The notes beneath the pieces are model-generated. The model was not told the DNA's origin. It worked only from the letters and a program-made list of their open reading frames with translations, and did not search any database. A stretch of DNA of 10,199 bases, taken from contig QKYT01001292.1 in the NCBI GenBank assembly GCA_003550305.1, positions 6,879 to 17,077 of the forward strand, given 5' to 3'. The stretch comes from Glomus cerebriforme. Its lineage: Eukaryota > Glomeromycota > Glomeromycetes > Glomerales > Glomeraceae. Within the stretch, counting starts at the first letter, position 1, and the number at the start of each line of letters is the position of its first letter. The position numbers and the translations under genes were made by a program. Of the stretch, positions 1 through 7,221 are shown one piece after another.

Positions 1-31
1 AGAAATCAAACCAGCTAGATAGGAAATACTC

Positions 32-120
32 AACTATCTGCTGGACCTTCCTTGCCTGATACGAGGAAGACCTCTATATACAGTATAAGGAAAGATAAAA
101 GAAGGAGTTTAAAGGAGTAG
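32..120 (+). repeat. dispersed repeat, copy A
   Basis: This stretch is clearly related, in direct orientation, to 7579-7663. Two blocks are identical: ttccttgcctgata and atatacagtataagg. Both copies start at aactatctg and lose clear similarity after a shared purine-rich ggagttta run. In copy A the left edge also holds an imperfect inverted repeat: ccagctagatag at 11-22 pairs with ctatctgctgg at 34-44. There is no coding potential. A non-autonomous mobile element or an old segmental copy are both possible; no target-site duplication is evident. Confidence 0.75.
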
Positions 121-630
121 TTTATTTTTAAGAGGTTATAGAGAAAAAATGAAATTATAGAGAGAAGAGTTTAAAGGGAAAATTCAGTGAATTTATTTTT
201 TTAAATTTAGAGAAAAAAAATCTTAAGAAAATAGTAGGTATTTATAAATTTTTATTTTACCTTTTTATAAAATTTACAAAGAATGTGTCATGATAACTTA
301 TTATGTATTTTTATTATTGATTATGCAGTGTACACTTGATTTAGATATATTTTTCATTTTTTATTACCAAATTTATAATCATGAGCTAATGGACTAGCCA
401 ATTAAAGTATAATGAGTATAATAGTATATATAAGTCATAATACACATTATTTATTAGTATATAATTATGTAATATTAGAAGATACTAGATTTTATGAGTC
501 ACAGAGTTTATCTTGAAAGCTTAAAAAAAGTTGTTTAATAATACCAAGTTTCATCAAATTATTCATGGAATATAAAATGAGTAATAATAAACATAATTAA
601 CATTAAAAAAAAAAATCTTTTTTTCTAAGA
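121..630. other. AT-rich intergenic DNA, no gene seen
   Basis: All frames are broken by frequent stops. The content is poly-A and poly-T runs and TA-rich blocks. Faint similarity to the sequence after repeat copy B (around 7664-7850, including tgtgtcatgat against tgtgactcatcatg) may mean that the dispersed repeat is longer than its conserved core. Confidence 0.6.
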
Positions 631-637
631 TAAATGT

Positions 638-835
638 TAACGTCATAAGGTCACGTGGGGTGAAAAAAGTGTTGGCGATACTGGGTTAAATGCAAGCGAG
701 AAGTGACCACAAATGTAGGTGTCATTTTGGCTGATAGCTTACAGGGTTGTTTAAGGCAGCTCCTGTAGATGGCCATTAAATTAAAAAAATAATGCAGGTA
801 AAGAAAATAATTCTATAAATACGCCACCCCTTCAG
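638..835. promoter_or_regulatory. GC-richer island with CRE-like site, E-box and TATA-like box
   Basis: This island stands out from its AT-rich surroundings. It holds a CRE-like taacgtca (638-645), a CACGTG E-box inside ggtcacgtgggg (650-661), a reversed half-site gtgacc (704-709) that pairs with ggtcac (650-655), and a TATA-like tataaata (814-821). The RTC4-like relic lies about 75 bases downstream on the plus strand, so this could be its old promoter. The motifs are seen directly; promoter function is inference. A mobile-element fragment is an alternative. Confidence 0.3.
651..776 (-). CDS. 41-residue minus-strand ORF of unknown nature
   Basis: An ATG-to-TGA frame (start codon at 776-774, stop at 653-651) runs the length of the GC-richer island. 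It begins MAIYRSCLKQPCKL and ends HFFHPT. It holds two cysteines in the first half and is basic and His-rich at the end. I recognise no domain. It may be a chance ORF, since the island has fewer stop-prone A/T triplets than its surroundings, or a scrap of a repeated element. No neighbour supports an operon-like or spliced gene. Confidence 0.15.
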   Translation of the reverse strand: MAIYRSCLKQPCKLSAKMTPTFVVTSRLHLTQYRQHFFHPT

Positions 836-911
836 GTTCGTTTATTTGATCTTTTTTTTTGGAAAAAAATTTAAATACACAACTAATGGTAAATTTTAAA
901 TTATTCAATAG

Positions 912-1475
912 GTCATAAATGTCCTTTTTGTATGGAATTCTTGCCCCATCCTCTTCCACCAAAGATTTGCCTTTTATTAAATAAAATCGCAAAACAAAAT
1001 GGAAAAAATATATTTAATTTCAAATAATTAAAAAATAAAAAATTAAAACATTGTTATTTTATTTATATATCAGGCAATGCAGAAACAACAATTGTTCCTG
1101 AAATTAACTTTGAATTAATAGAAGTATGAATAATTCAAATAAAGGATGAACTTCTTAACATTATTAATAAGAAAATCAACAGTTATTACAGTGATTTTTA
1201 TTTAGAAATATGCAAGGAAGTTGAAATATTGAGAATAAGTTTTAGGTATATTTATTATTTTTAATTTACAGAATTTTCATATTGATATTAATGTATAATG
1301 TGTTAACATTTATTTAGTTTATCCTAAAAAGCTGGTAGATTTTTTACAAGAAGTTCTGGTTCCTGAGACTGTGTCATGTTTAATTTCGCAGAATAAGGGT
1401 AATATAACACCTGAAGAAACTAGAAACATTATGGAAAATGGCGCCAATTTTTGGTTATTATATAACACGTCTGAA
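912..1475 (+). pseudogene. RTC4-like domain protein, degraded
   Basis: Three plus-strand pieces line up in the order expected for an RTC4-like domain protein. Rtc4 is a fungal protein first named for restriction of telomere capping; its molecular role is unclear. Piece 1 (912 to about 1024) follows an acceptor-like attcaatag and encodes a zinc-knuckle-like CPFCMEFLPHPLP. Piece 2 (1074-1245) follows tttatatatcag and reads VPEINFELIEV, then a TGA at 1127-1129, then IIQIKDELLNII. Piece 3 (1318 to about 1475), after acceptor tttatttag, reads KLVDFLQEVLVPETVSCLI and later TPEETRNIMENGANF. Lesions are the in-frame TGA, the absence of any GT donor after piece 1, and a reading-frame mismatch between the end of piece 2 (donor AG|GTATAT at 1246) and piece 3. 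The N-terminus is not identified. The resemblance is judged from memory of the family, not from a search. A divergent non-RTC4 protein is possible, but the coding nature of piece 3 is fairly secure. Confidence 0.5.
1246..1317 (+). other. putative 72-bp relic intron in the RTC4-like gene
   Basis: It is bounded by AG|GTATAT on the left and tttatttag on the right and is very AT-rich, a typical size for a fungal intron. Splicing exactly here does not keep the two flanking frames in phase. Either one border has shifted or an indel lies in a flanking exon. Confidence 0.35.
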
Positions 1476-1509
1476 ATCTGTGCCAGGCTTGTGGCGCAGC
1501 TGCAGCGCA

Positions 1510-1720
1510 CTTTGATCACGTGATTTTAATCCAATCAAAACATGTGTGATCATTGCGTCATCATGTCGCATTAAATAAACAATAACTCCTAGATTTTTTC
1601 TCACTCTCCTTTCAAACACCTTTTTAAATACAATAACCAGAGACAATTTTTTTATCAAAAGCATCATAAAGCCTCTTCTTGATACCCATAAAATGCTTTT
1701 TTATCTTTACAAGTAGTTTA
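1510..1720 (+). promoter_or_regulatory. promoter-like region upstream of the MULE-like gene
   Basis: The order of motifs resembles a fungal promoter reading rightwards: a 10-bp palindrome ATCACGTGAT (1515-1524, a CACGTG box of the Cbf1/bHLH type), CCAATCA (1531-1537, CCAAT box), a CRE/ATF-like TGCGTCATCA (1554-1563), then a CT-rich tract (about 1593-1624) like those seen before fungal transcription starts. The relic gene beginning near 1742 lies just downstream. The motifs are direct observations; promoter activity is inferred. Confidence 0.4.
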
Positions 1721-1741
1721 ATTGTTAATTTATCACAAAGA

Positions 1742-2900
1742 AATTTAAGTGACACAACTCAAGTTGTGATTCGTGAAACAATATGGAAACACTTCACAAA
1801 TATTCCACAGGTTAGTTAATTTTGCATATTTTTTCATAATATCAAAGTATTTGGAAGATATACTTTAAAAATAAAAAAAAAATCTCCAAAAATTTGGGTA
1901 AAAATAAGTATATAGTTATACATTTTTAATATGTGTTTTATATTATATGCAATAATTGTATGATCTGTATCAGGGTTATTTCATTTATATATATACTTTA
2001 TTTAGATATAGCGTATAATTTCATATATATTTATAATGTATATTTAGTGCAATTTTAATTTATATTAAATATGTAACATTCAATTTCTTTGTTTAATTTA
2101 AACATGATTATCATTGTTATATAAATAATAAATGGCAACAAATATCATGCATTTATTTAAATTTTTTGTATTTATCTACAGATCCTTTCTTGGGATTCCC
2201 TACCAGCGCTTTTAAAATCAACGCTTCCTCAAAATTATACATATTTGATCAAAAACTTTAAAGTATTACCATCATGTCAAACTGCTGAGAACTTCACAAT
2301 ATCACAATTTGAACTGAATGCATACATAAATAAAGAAAAAGCACGCGAATGGTTTAAAGCATTCGAGTCTGAATCAAAAACAACAACGCCTGACTATGAA
2401 ATAAAAGGAAAACAAGTGTTATTTTGTGAAATAAGGTATTGTATTCATAGTAACAAAGTGAAGGAAAAGCAATGGAGTAAAATGCCCAAGTTCATCTCAA
2501 TTACGAAACACAGGTTGCATCACAACTATCCACCTTCGGTTAGAGTGGTGACGCCTTGAATTAGCCATCCTCTGGAAATTAACATAAGATTTACACATAA
2601 TCACATAATTAATTCTGCGGAATTATTAAGTTTTTGACCTGTAAATGGAGAAGTTTGAGAGAAATTCTTGAAACTTTTTAAAGACAGTTACTTTCCTGCA
2701 TTAGCAATGTATACCTACGAAGATGAACTATACCTTAGCACTACAGATGAACAGAAACTCTTACTGTTACTTGCAAACTGGGCAAGTAATCCTGATTATG
2801 ATTATATTGTCAAGTTGTTTCAAAAATATCGAGAAACAACACTTAATGATCGCAATGGTAAAATGACTAGTAGAGGTTGTAAATGATTATAATAATTCAG
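1742..2900 (+). pseudogene. FAR1/MULE-type zinc-domain gene, N-terminal part, frameshifted
   Basis: Exon 1 (end at 1810) reads VVIRETIWKHFTNIPQ. Exon 2 (from 2182) reads on in phase with ILSWDSLPALLKSTLPQN. Next come FKVLPSCQTAENF, then EKAREWFKAFESESKTT and GKQVLFCEIRYCIHSN. The conserved course then moves to the next frame at about 2465-2483 (SSSQLRNTGC, TTIHLRLEW), returns at about 2559 (ISHPLEINIRFTHNH), and continues to YEDELYLSTTDEQ and NPDYDYIVKLFQKYRETTL. Apparent zinc ligands are Cys 2440, Cys 2516, His 2596 and His 2602, the C-C-HxH pattern of FAR1/WRKY-GCM1-type domains found at the front of MULE transposase genes. In-frame TGAs lie at 2549, 2635 and 2656, and a further frameshift near 2860-2877 precedes VVNDYNNSG. 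A donor-like CAG|GTATGA follows at 2900/2901. No DDE transposase core or SWIM finger follows, so the copy is truncated. Family assignment is from pattern memory. Confidence 0.65.
1811..2181 (+). other. 371-bp phase-0 intron of the MULE-like gene
   Basis: The donor is CCACAG|GTTAGT and the acceptor is ttatctacag|AT. Both flanking codons are whole (cag before, atc after), and the protein reads smoothly across the junction (NIPQ then ILSWD). The interior is very AT-rich with stops in every frame. The border fit is good enough to show that the copy was a spliced gene, not a processed copy. Confidence 0.65.
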
Positions 2901-2945
2901 GTATGATTCATGTATAGTTGCTTGACGTAACTTAAGGATTTTGAC

Positions 2946-2961
2946 TTTGACAATTGTCAAA
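2946..2961. repeat. 16-bp perfect palindrome
   Basis: tttgacaattgtcaaa is its own reverse complement. It directly abuts the start of the 41-bp tandem repeats and shares their ttgac/gtcaa motif, so it may be the seed or edge of that array. Confidence 0.85.
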
Positions 2962-3060
2962 AGTTGAAACCTATTTAGACTTTTTGACTTTTATTTTTAA
3001 AAAGTTGAAACCTATTTAGACGTTTTGACTTTTATTTTTAAAAAGTTGAAACTGTCAAAA
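2960..3060. repeat. 41-bp tandem repeat, two full copies plus a partial third
   Basis: The unit starts at aaagttgaaacctatttaga and repeats with a period of 41 bases (2960-3000 and 3001-3041). A third copy begins at 3042 and diverges after about 11 bases. The two full copies differ at very few positions. Each carries an imperfect inverted repeat, gttttgactttt against aaaaagttgaaac, that could fold into a hairpin. It is non-coding and follows the truncated MULE-like relic. Confidence 0.9.
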
Positions 3061-3113
3061 GGTTTAGACAATGATGAAAGGTTGGAAATGGAGAAAGGTT
3101 TAAAGAGTATTAA

Positions 3114-3128
3114 AAAGTTAAAAACTTT
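3114..3128. repeat. small hairpin aaagtt-aaa-aacttt
   Basis: A 6-bp perfect stem with a 3-base loop lies at the far end of the gttgaaa-rich stretch. It is AT-rich and could be chance. Confidence 0.4.
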
Positions 3129-3169
3129 ATTAATAAACTAAAATAATAAATTTGAAAAACTAAAAAAAT

Positions 3170-3382
3170 CTAATTATCATCACTATTTACTAAATCATTT
3201 GAATCCCAATTAAAAATACCAACACCTTCATTTATATTATCTGATTNTTTTTCTTCAGTACTTTCTACTGTTGAAAAGTCATCATCATCATCAAGTATAT
3301 AATCTAAATCTTCATTAAATTTTTCTTCATTTAATTGTAAACATGATTCCAAAAATAAATTTAAAGCAGTTAGATAATTCAT
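3170..3382 (-). CDS. 70-residue acidic low-complexity protein, unrecognised
   Basis: It runs from ATG at 3382 to TAA at 3170, with a stop just before the start codon's preceding triplet, so no upstream extension is possible without splicing. The N-terminal third (MNYLTALNLFLESCLQL) is helix-like. It is followed by a strongly acidic run (YILDDDDDFSTVESTEEK) and an acidic tail ending DLVNSDDN. One base is undetermined (n at 3247), leaving one unknown residue. There is no known domain; acidic disordered segments of this kind are common near the ends of larger proteins, so this may be a final exon or a relic. A CCAAT motif on the same strand lies just upstream (complement of 3401-3405), inside a perfect inverted repeat. 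Net codon use is dominated by GAT/GAA, unlike random AT-rich sequence. Confidence 0.3.
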   Translation of the reverse strand: MNYLTALNLFLESCLQLNEEKFNEDLDYILDDDDDFSTVESTEEKXSDNINEGVGIFNWDSNDLVNSDDN

Positions 3383-3387
3383 CCATC

Positions 3388-3416
3388 AGACAATTTTCTT
3401 ATTGGTCAAATTGTCT
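3388..3416. repeat. perfect 9-bp inverted repeat around a CCAAT box
   Basis: agacaattt (3388-3396) and aaattgtct (3408-3416) are exact reverse complements separated by 11 bases containing attgg. It lies 6 bases outside the start of the acidic minus-strand ORF. It could be a regulatory palindrome or a chance AT-rich stem. Confidence 0.6.
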
Positions 3417-4540
3417 ATCTAACACTTTGTAATGGAGATGGTCAATAATCACTTAAATACTGTAGATCGTCACTAACTAACCCTATATGTATATATAATA
3501 TAAATAATAATAAAAATAAACTATAATATGAATTCTGATATTATCACATATGCCGACTTGACTGCAGAATTTTTTAACATTACCAAATAAAGTTAAATAA
3601 AAATCATCTGTGTTAAAGCAGTATAACATGTGTGCTCTAATATTTCATAAATAATCCAAGGTCCCTATTATTCCGAGTAAGAGTTGCTATTTGGCATCCT
3701 TTCTAGAGAGCTGACCAATTGCAGAAAAATATTCTCCCATATATTATTCAAACTTTCAAGAGTCTTGTATTTCCTTTACAATTATTCTTGGAAATAAAGC
3801 TTTATCATTTTCAGTAAACTCCTCCCATAAATTTTTGGATTAAAAGTTAAAGGCAAAGGATCAAAAGAGTGATTAAAAAGCATGATTATACTATAGCATG
3901 AATGTTGATAACATTGCAACCAATGATTTGTGGGCAGCAAGCTTTAATTGATGATGTCTTTCGGTCAATAATTTTGTAAAAACCAATCATTTCCTTTAAT
4001 TTTGATATTTTCTTTGAATTTTATATGGAATTATTCCATTTTTTTTAACTGCCAGAACTCTTCCTATTCATCAAGCATATCAAAAATCACTTGAAAATGT
4101 TTACGAAATTGAAGATTTAATTTTAATAAAAATTCATCCCCTTCCCTTCTTGTCTAAGACCTCTCCCTATAAAAGATGCAATAGGTACTTTCATATACAT
4201 GTATGCCTATTTTAATAGTTTGATTAAATGTGTTCCAGCATTAATAATTTGCTGAAACCTCATAGCACTTGTTTTTAATTGTCTCTCAGAATGTATACTG
4301 ATTAGAATAGAAAGGAAGAAAATTTCTAAAAGTTAAAGGAACCATACGTAAGTTCCTTCGCTTTGTGTATTTTAAAATTCTTCAATAAAATAAATAAATA
4401 GATTATTAATCTATTATAGATCTTTCATTTCTAAAAAGATTTTCTCATTGAAATCTTCTATAGTATACTCAAATGACAAGTTTGGTTTAATGAAACAAAA
4501 TTTGTTATTTCACAAATGAAAAATTTTCATCTAGATTTGT
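3417..4540. other. long region with no supportable gene
   Basis: It is mostly AT-rich with many stops. Within 3530-3836 the minus strand gives coding-like fragments (for example NLWEEFTENDKALFPRIIV), but it is broken by four stops in about 95 codons and matches nothing I know. Small inverted repeats: aaggaac/gttcctt (4336-4342, 4352-4358) and aatagatta/taatctatt (4397-4405, 4407-4415). Confidence 0.5.
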
Positions 4541-4547
4541 AATATAA

Positions 4548-4712
4548 ATCTTTTCTGATTTTTTGCCTAAAGAATTTTTAAACTGGGAATTTATGATATT
4601 CTATAAAAATCACAAGATGATGGAGAAAAAATTTCTGAAGCAGAGATGCCAAAGTAATTTGAGAAATTATCCTCTTGTGAAAAGTTTTGAGACATCCGAG
4701 GATGAAGCATAA
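4548..4712 (+). CDS. open frame through duplication copy 1, coding status doubtful
   Basis: A stop-free stretch of 54 codons (possible ATG at 4593) ends at TAA 4710-4712. It reads FSDFLPKEFLNWEF early and LRNYPLVKSFETSEDEA at the end. In copy 2 the same frame is stopped, while a different plus frame (DDGEKISEVEMPNNLRNYP) and a minus frame (SSDVSNFSQEDNFSNYLASL) are open. Because openness does not persist between the copies, conserved coding is not supported. No domain is recognised. Confidence 0.15.
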   Translation: MFSDFLPKEFLNWEFMIFYKNHKMMEKKFLKQRCQSNLRNYPLVKSFETSEDEA

Positions 4713-4836
4713 TTTAAACTGGGAATTTATAATATTCTATAAAAATCATATGATGATGGAGAAAAAATTTCTGAAGTAGAGATGCCAAATAATTTGAGAA
4801 ATTATCCTCTTGTGAAAAGTTTGAGACATCCGAGGA
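4577..4836. repeat. recent tandem duplication, 136-bp period
   Basis: Copy 1 spans 4577-4702 and copy 2 spans 4713-4836, separated by 10 bases. By hand alignment they differ by four substitutions and two single-base deletions (caaagtaattt against caaataattt, and aagttttgag against aagtttgag). The high identity points to a young duplication. The two indels put different reading frames in phase in each copy, so neither copy shows a shared protein. Confidence 0.92.
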
Positions 4837-4973
4837 CAGAATGAGAAAAACAAGAACAGATCAATTTAAAAATGAGTATACTTAATAGATCTTTTTTTAT
4901 AAATAAAAAAAAAGAATAATTACGCACACATAGAAGGTTCTAGGTAGTAACCAGGCTGTTTGCATGACCTGTT

Positions 4974-4989
4974 GAAGCCTCAGGGCTTC
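4974..4989. repeat. 6-bp GC-rich hairpin
   Basis: gaagcc-tcag-ggcttc is a perfect stem with a 4-base loop, within a slightly GC-richer stretch (about 4925-5050). I see no flanking element ends that would make it a Helitron terminus. Confidence 0.5.
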
Positions 4990-5176
4990 TTATCCGTTGG
5001 GTAGCTTTTGGGGCTTTTATTTTCTAAGGGTAGGAAGACTAGGGCTGAGTCTCTTTATTCATTAAATTATTAAATATTTAATAAGTACTTCTAAGGATTG
5101 AAATTGATTCTAAAAAATTGATTTTTATTTTAAGCAAAATAGAAATAATTTTATTTATAAAATTGTGCTACAGAAA

Positions 5177-5194
5177 AAATAATAATAATAATAA
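5177..5194. repeat. (AAT)n microsatellite
   Basis: About six AAT units follow an A-run. It is followed on the right by the small GC-richer spot at 5205-5240. Confidence 0.85.
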
Positions 5195-5264
5195 AATATC
5201 AACATTGGCGAACATGGTGGCTGTGCATCAACACGCGGCAGATTGCAAATATAGTCTGATTGTT

Positions 5265-5279
5265 TTTGTTTGTTTGTTT
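5265..5279. repeat. (TTTG)n microsatellite
   Basis: A short run of TTTG units lies inside the AT-rich flank right of the GC-richer spot. Confidence 0.75.
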
Positions 5280-5426
5280 CATTTTTATAATCCAAAACAT
5301 TATTATTATTTGCGTATTGCTTTTGATCATCACATGGACCGCTGATTATCAAGAATTATCTTGATTTTAATATTCTTTCTCGGAGTTTAATTAGAAATTT
5401 TATAAATTCAATATTGCAAAGCCCCA

Positions 5427-5454
5427 AAAAATTGAGTGTGTCCGCTCAATTTTT
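5427..5454. repeat. perfect 10-bp-stem hairpin
   Basis: aaaaattgag (5427-5436) and ctcaattttt (5445-5454) pair exactly around the 8-base loop tgtgtccg. The right arm ends in a T run, so the shape is that of an RNA stem-loop followed by U's, but no gene ends here. A repeat terminus or chance are alternatives. Confidence 0.7.
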
Positions 5455-5459
5455 ATATT

Positions 5460-7215
5460 TATTTTATATTATTAACACAATTTATCTCTATTATTTATGA
5501 ACCTGACTTCTAAATTCATTTTATATTCCTTTGACAAATCAGATATATTATTGAAATTGTCTTTTTAACATCGTTAACCAACAACAGTATGTTAAGAATA
5601 ATTTATTTATTATTAAAAATGTTTTTTATTTTGTAATATTTACCGGTTTACTTTTATTATAAAATGATACTAAGAATAATAAAGTAAATAGAATAAATTA
5701 TTATAACATTCACCTTTTCATAAGTTAATCTTTGCTTTGATCAATAGAACAACTCTTCTAAGGTTTTGTTATTAAGCTTTTCTAACTAGAATACATGGGA
5801 TATTCAGTTCAGCTTCAAACTCATGAACCAGAGGTATAATATAAATTACTGCATTATCAATTTAATACATCAAATATAATTGTAGTAAAAAAAAAAAATA
5901 AATAAATAAATAAAATTGACATAGGATACAAAAAAATGTGACCAATCAATATATTTATCTACTACATTACGAAATGACATAAAAGATTGTTTAGTATCAG
6001 ATCAAATGTCGTTTGAGAATAAGAGACTCTGTAACTGGATTAAATATTTTTTTTAACCAATTATTCAACAATATCAAATAATCGGTACAAAATGAATCCA
6101 TTACTCTTTCTCCCCTAACTTCTTTGTTTCGTAAAAAAAAATGAATAATTAAATGAATTTGTTGCTGGCGGAAAGATGAAAATGATCAATCCATTTGGTT
6201 ATGTAAAAATGAACATTTCAGAGTTTAAATATTTATATATGTAACATCATTTTTCTTATTTATTACAAAAAAAAAAAAAATTCGAGGAAGAACGAAATTT
6301 TAATAATTTAATCAACCATTGCGACATGCTGTGACGGAATTTAATTAAATTAGTAACCAATAAAAGATTATTATTTGAAAAAAAAAATAGTTTCGTATGT
6401 CTGCGTGGGACAAACGATTCTAACTGCGACACGTAATTATGAAATTGTATCGGGATAAGACATCAAACGTTCAGCAATAAATTTTTGCCATTTTAATTTA
6501 TCATTTGGATACAACTCTATCTTGCAAAATCATCAATAACTTTATTTTTACATAGTGTATCCATTTCAAAAACATTATCATAATACAAATGTCATTCTTT
6601 TTTAACAATTTAATATTTTTTTTTATTGATTCTGTTTATTTATTTTATTAACTTTAAATAATTCTATTTTTTTCCTTTGAAAATTGTAAACTAAATAATA
6701 AACTAAAATTAATATTATCACTAAATTAAATAACTACTTGTTCTAGAATGCATTAATTTGTTACAAATCTGTTTCTTAATTGTCCAGATTTTTGTTGTTA
6801 TACCCATTTTTTTATTATTTTATCCCATACACACAGTTTTTCCTATGATGTTCTATTTGAAAAATTTCTATATTTTAACTATTTGTTTATTCATTAATTT
6901 TTCCATACCATAGTTTTCACAACATTGTCCTTCTATATTTTTGATTTATTTTTATATCTCCTTGTTAATTCAATTTAAAATTGACATTTAATCACGAAAT
7001 GAAGTTTTTTCTGGATTCATTTTTATTTCAACCCATTTAAAGATTTTGATATATACTCTAAAGTTGATATCCTTTATGTTTGTATCAACCATCAAAACAA
7101 TATTTGTTTATTGTTATCTCTAGGATTTGGCTTATTCTCTTTGATCTTTTTGATATGTTTATTTGTTTGATAATTTCCATTTTATTACCCAACTTTCAAT
7201 TCACATAATATTTCA
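5460..7215. other. long AT-rich region, no gene seen
   Basis: It holds an (AAAT)n run (about 5896-5915) after an A-run, a 14-base poly-A (6267-6280), and a mildly CpG-bearing patch at 6320-6445 (gcgacatgctgtgacgg, tgcgtggg, gcgacacg) with a CCAAT at 6357-6361. From about 6730 the plus strand becomes markedly T-rich. I find no reading frame worth calling. Confidence 0.5.
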
Positions 7216-7221
7216 CCAAAA

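Noticed and set aside
1319..1519. 66-codon minus-strand frame
   Set aside because: It lies opposite the RTC4-like piece 3, whose plus-strand reading is far more protein-like; taken as a shadow.
1490..1535. tRNA-derived SINE (box A-like tggcgcagctg)
   Set aside because: The box A match is plausible, but no acceptable box B follows at the required distance and no A-rich tail is present.
1458..1667. 69-codon minus-strand frame ending GTDFRRVI
   Set aside because: It covers the promoter-like island and the end of the RTC4-like piece. It has no domain or codon pattern of its own; its openness follows from the locally higher GC. Not excluded as a repeat fragment.
2960..3060. Centromere or telomere satellite
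   Set aside because: Only two full units and one partial unit exist, too few for a satellite, and there is no telomere-type short repeat.
3530..3836. Minus-strand Tc1/mariner-like transposase remnant
   Set aside because: Some words look protein-like (NLWEEF, ENDKALFPR), but no DDE/DDD motif or terminal repeats are seen and four stops interrupt about 95 codons.
4974..5000. Helitron 3' end hairpin
   Set aside because: The GC-rich hairpin is present, but no CTRR end or TC start was found at a suitable spacing.
5118..5352. Overlapping ORFs on both strands
   Set aside because: Both run through (AAT)n and (TTTG)n microsatellites, giving poly-Asn or poly-Tyr stretches typical of chance translation of simple repeats.
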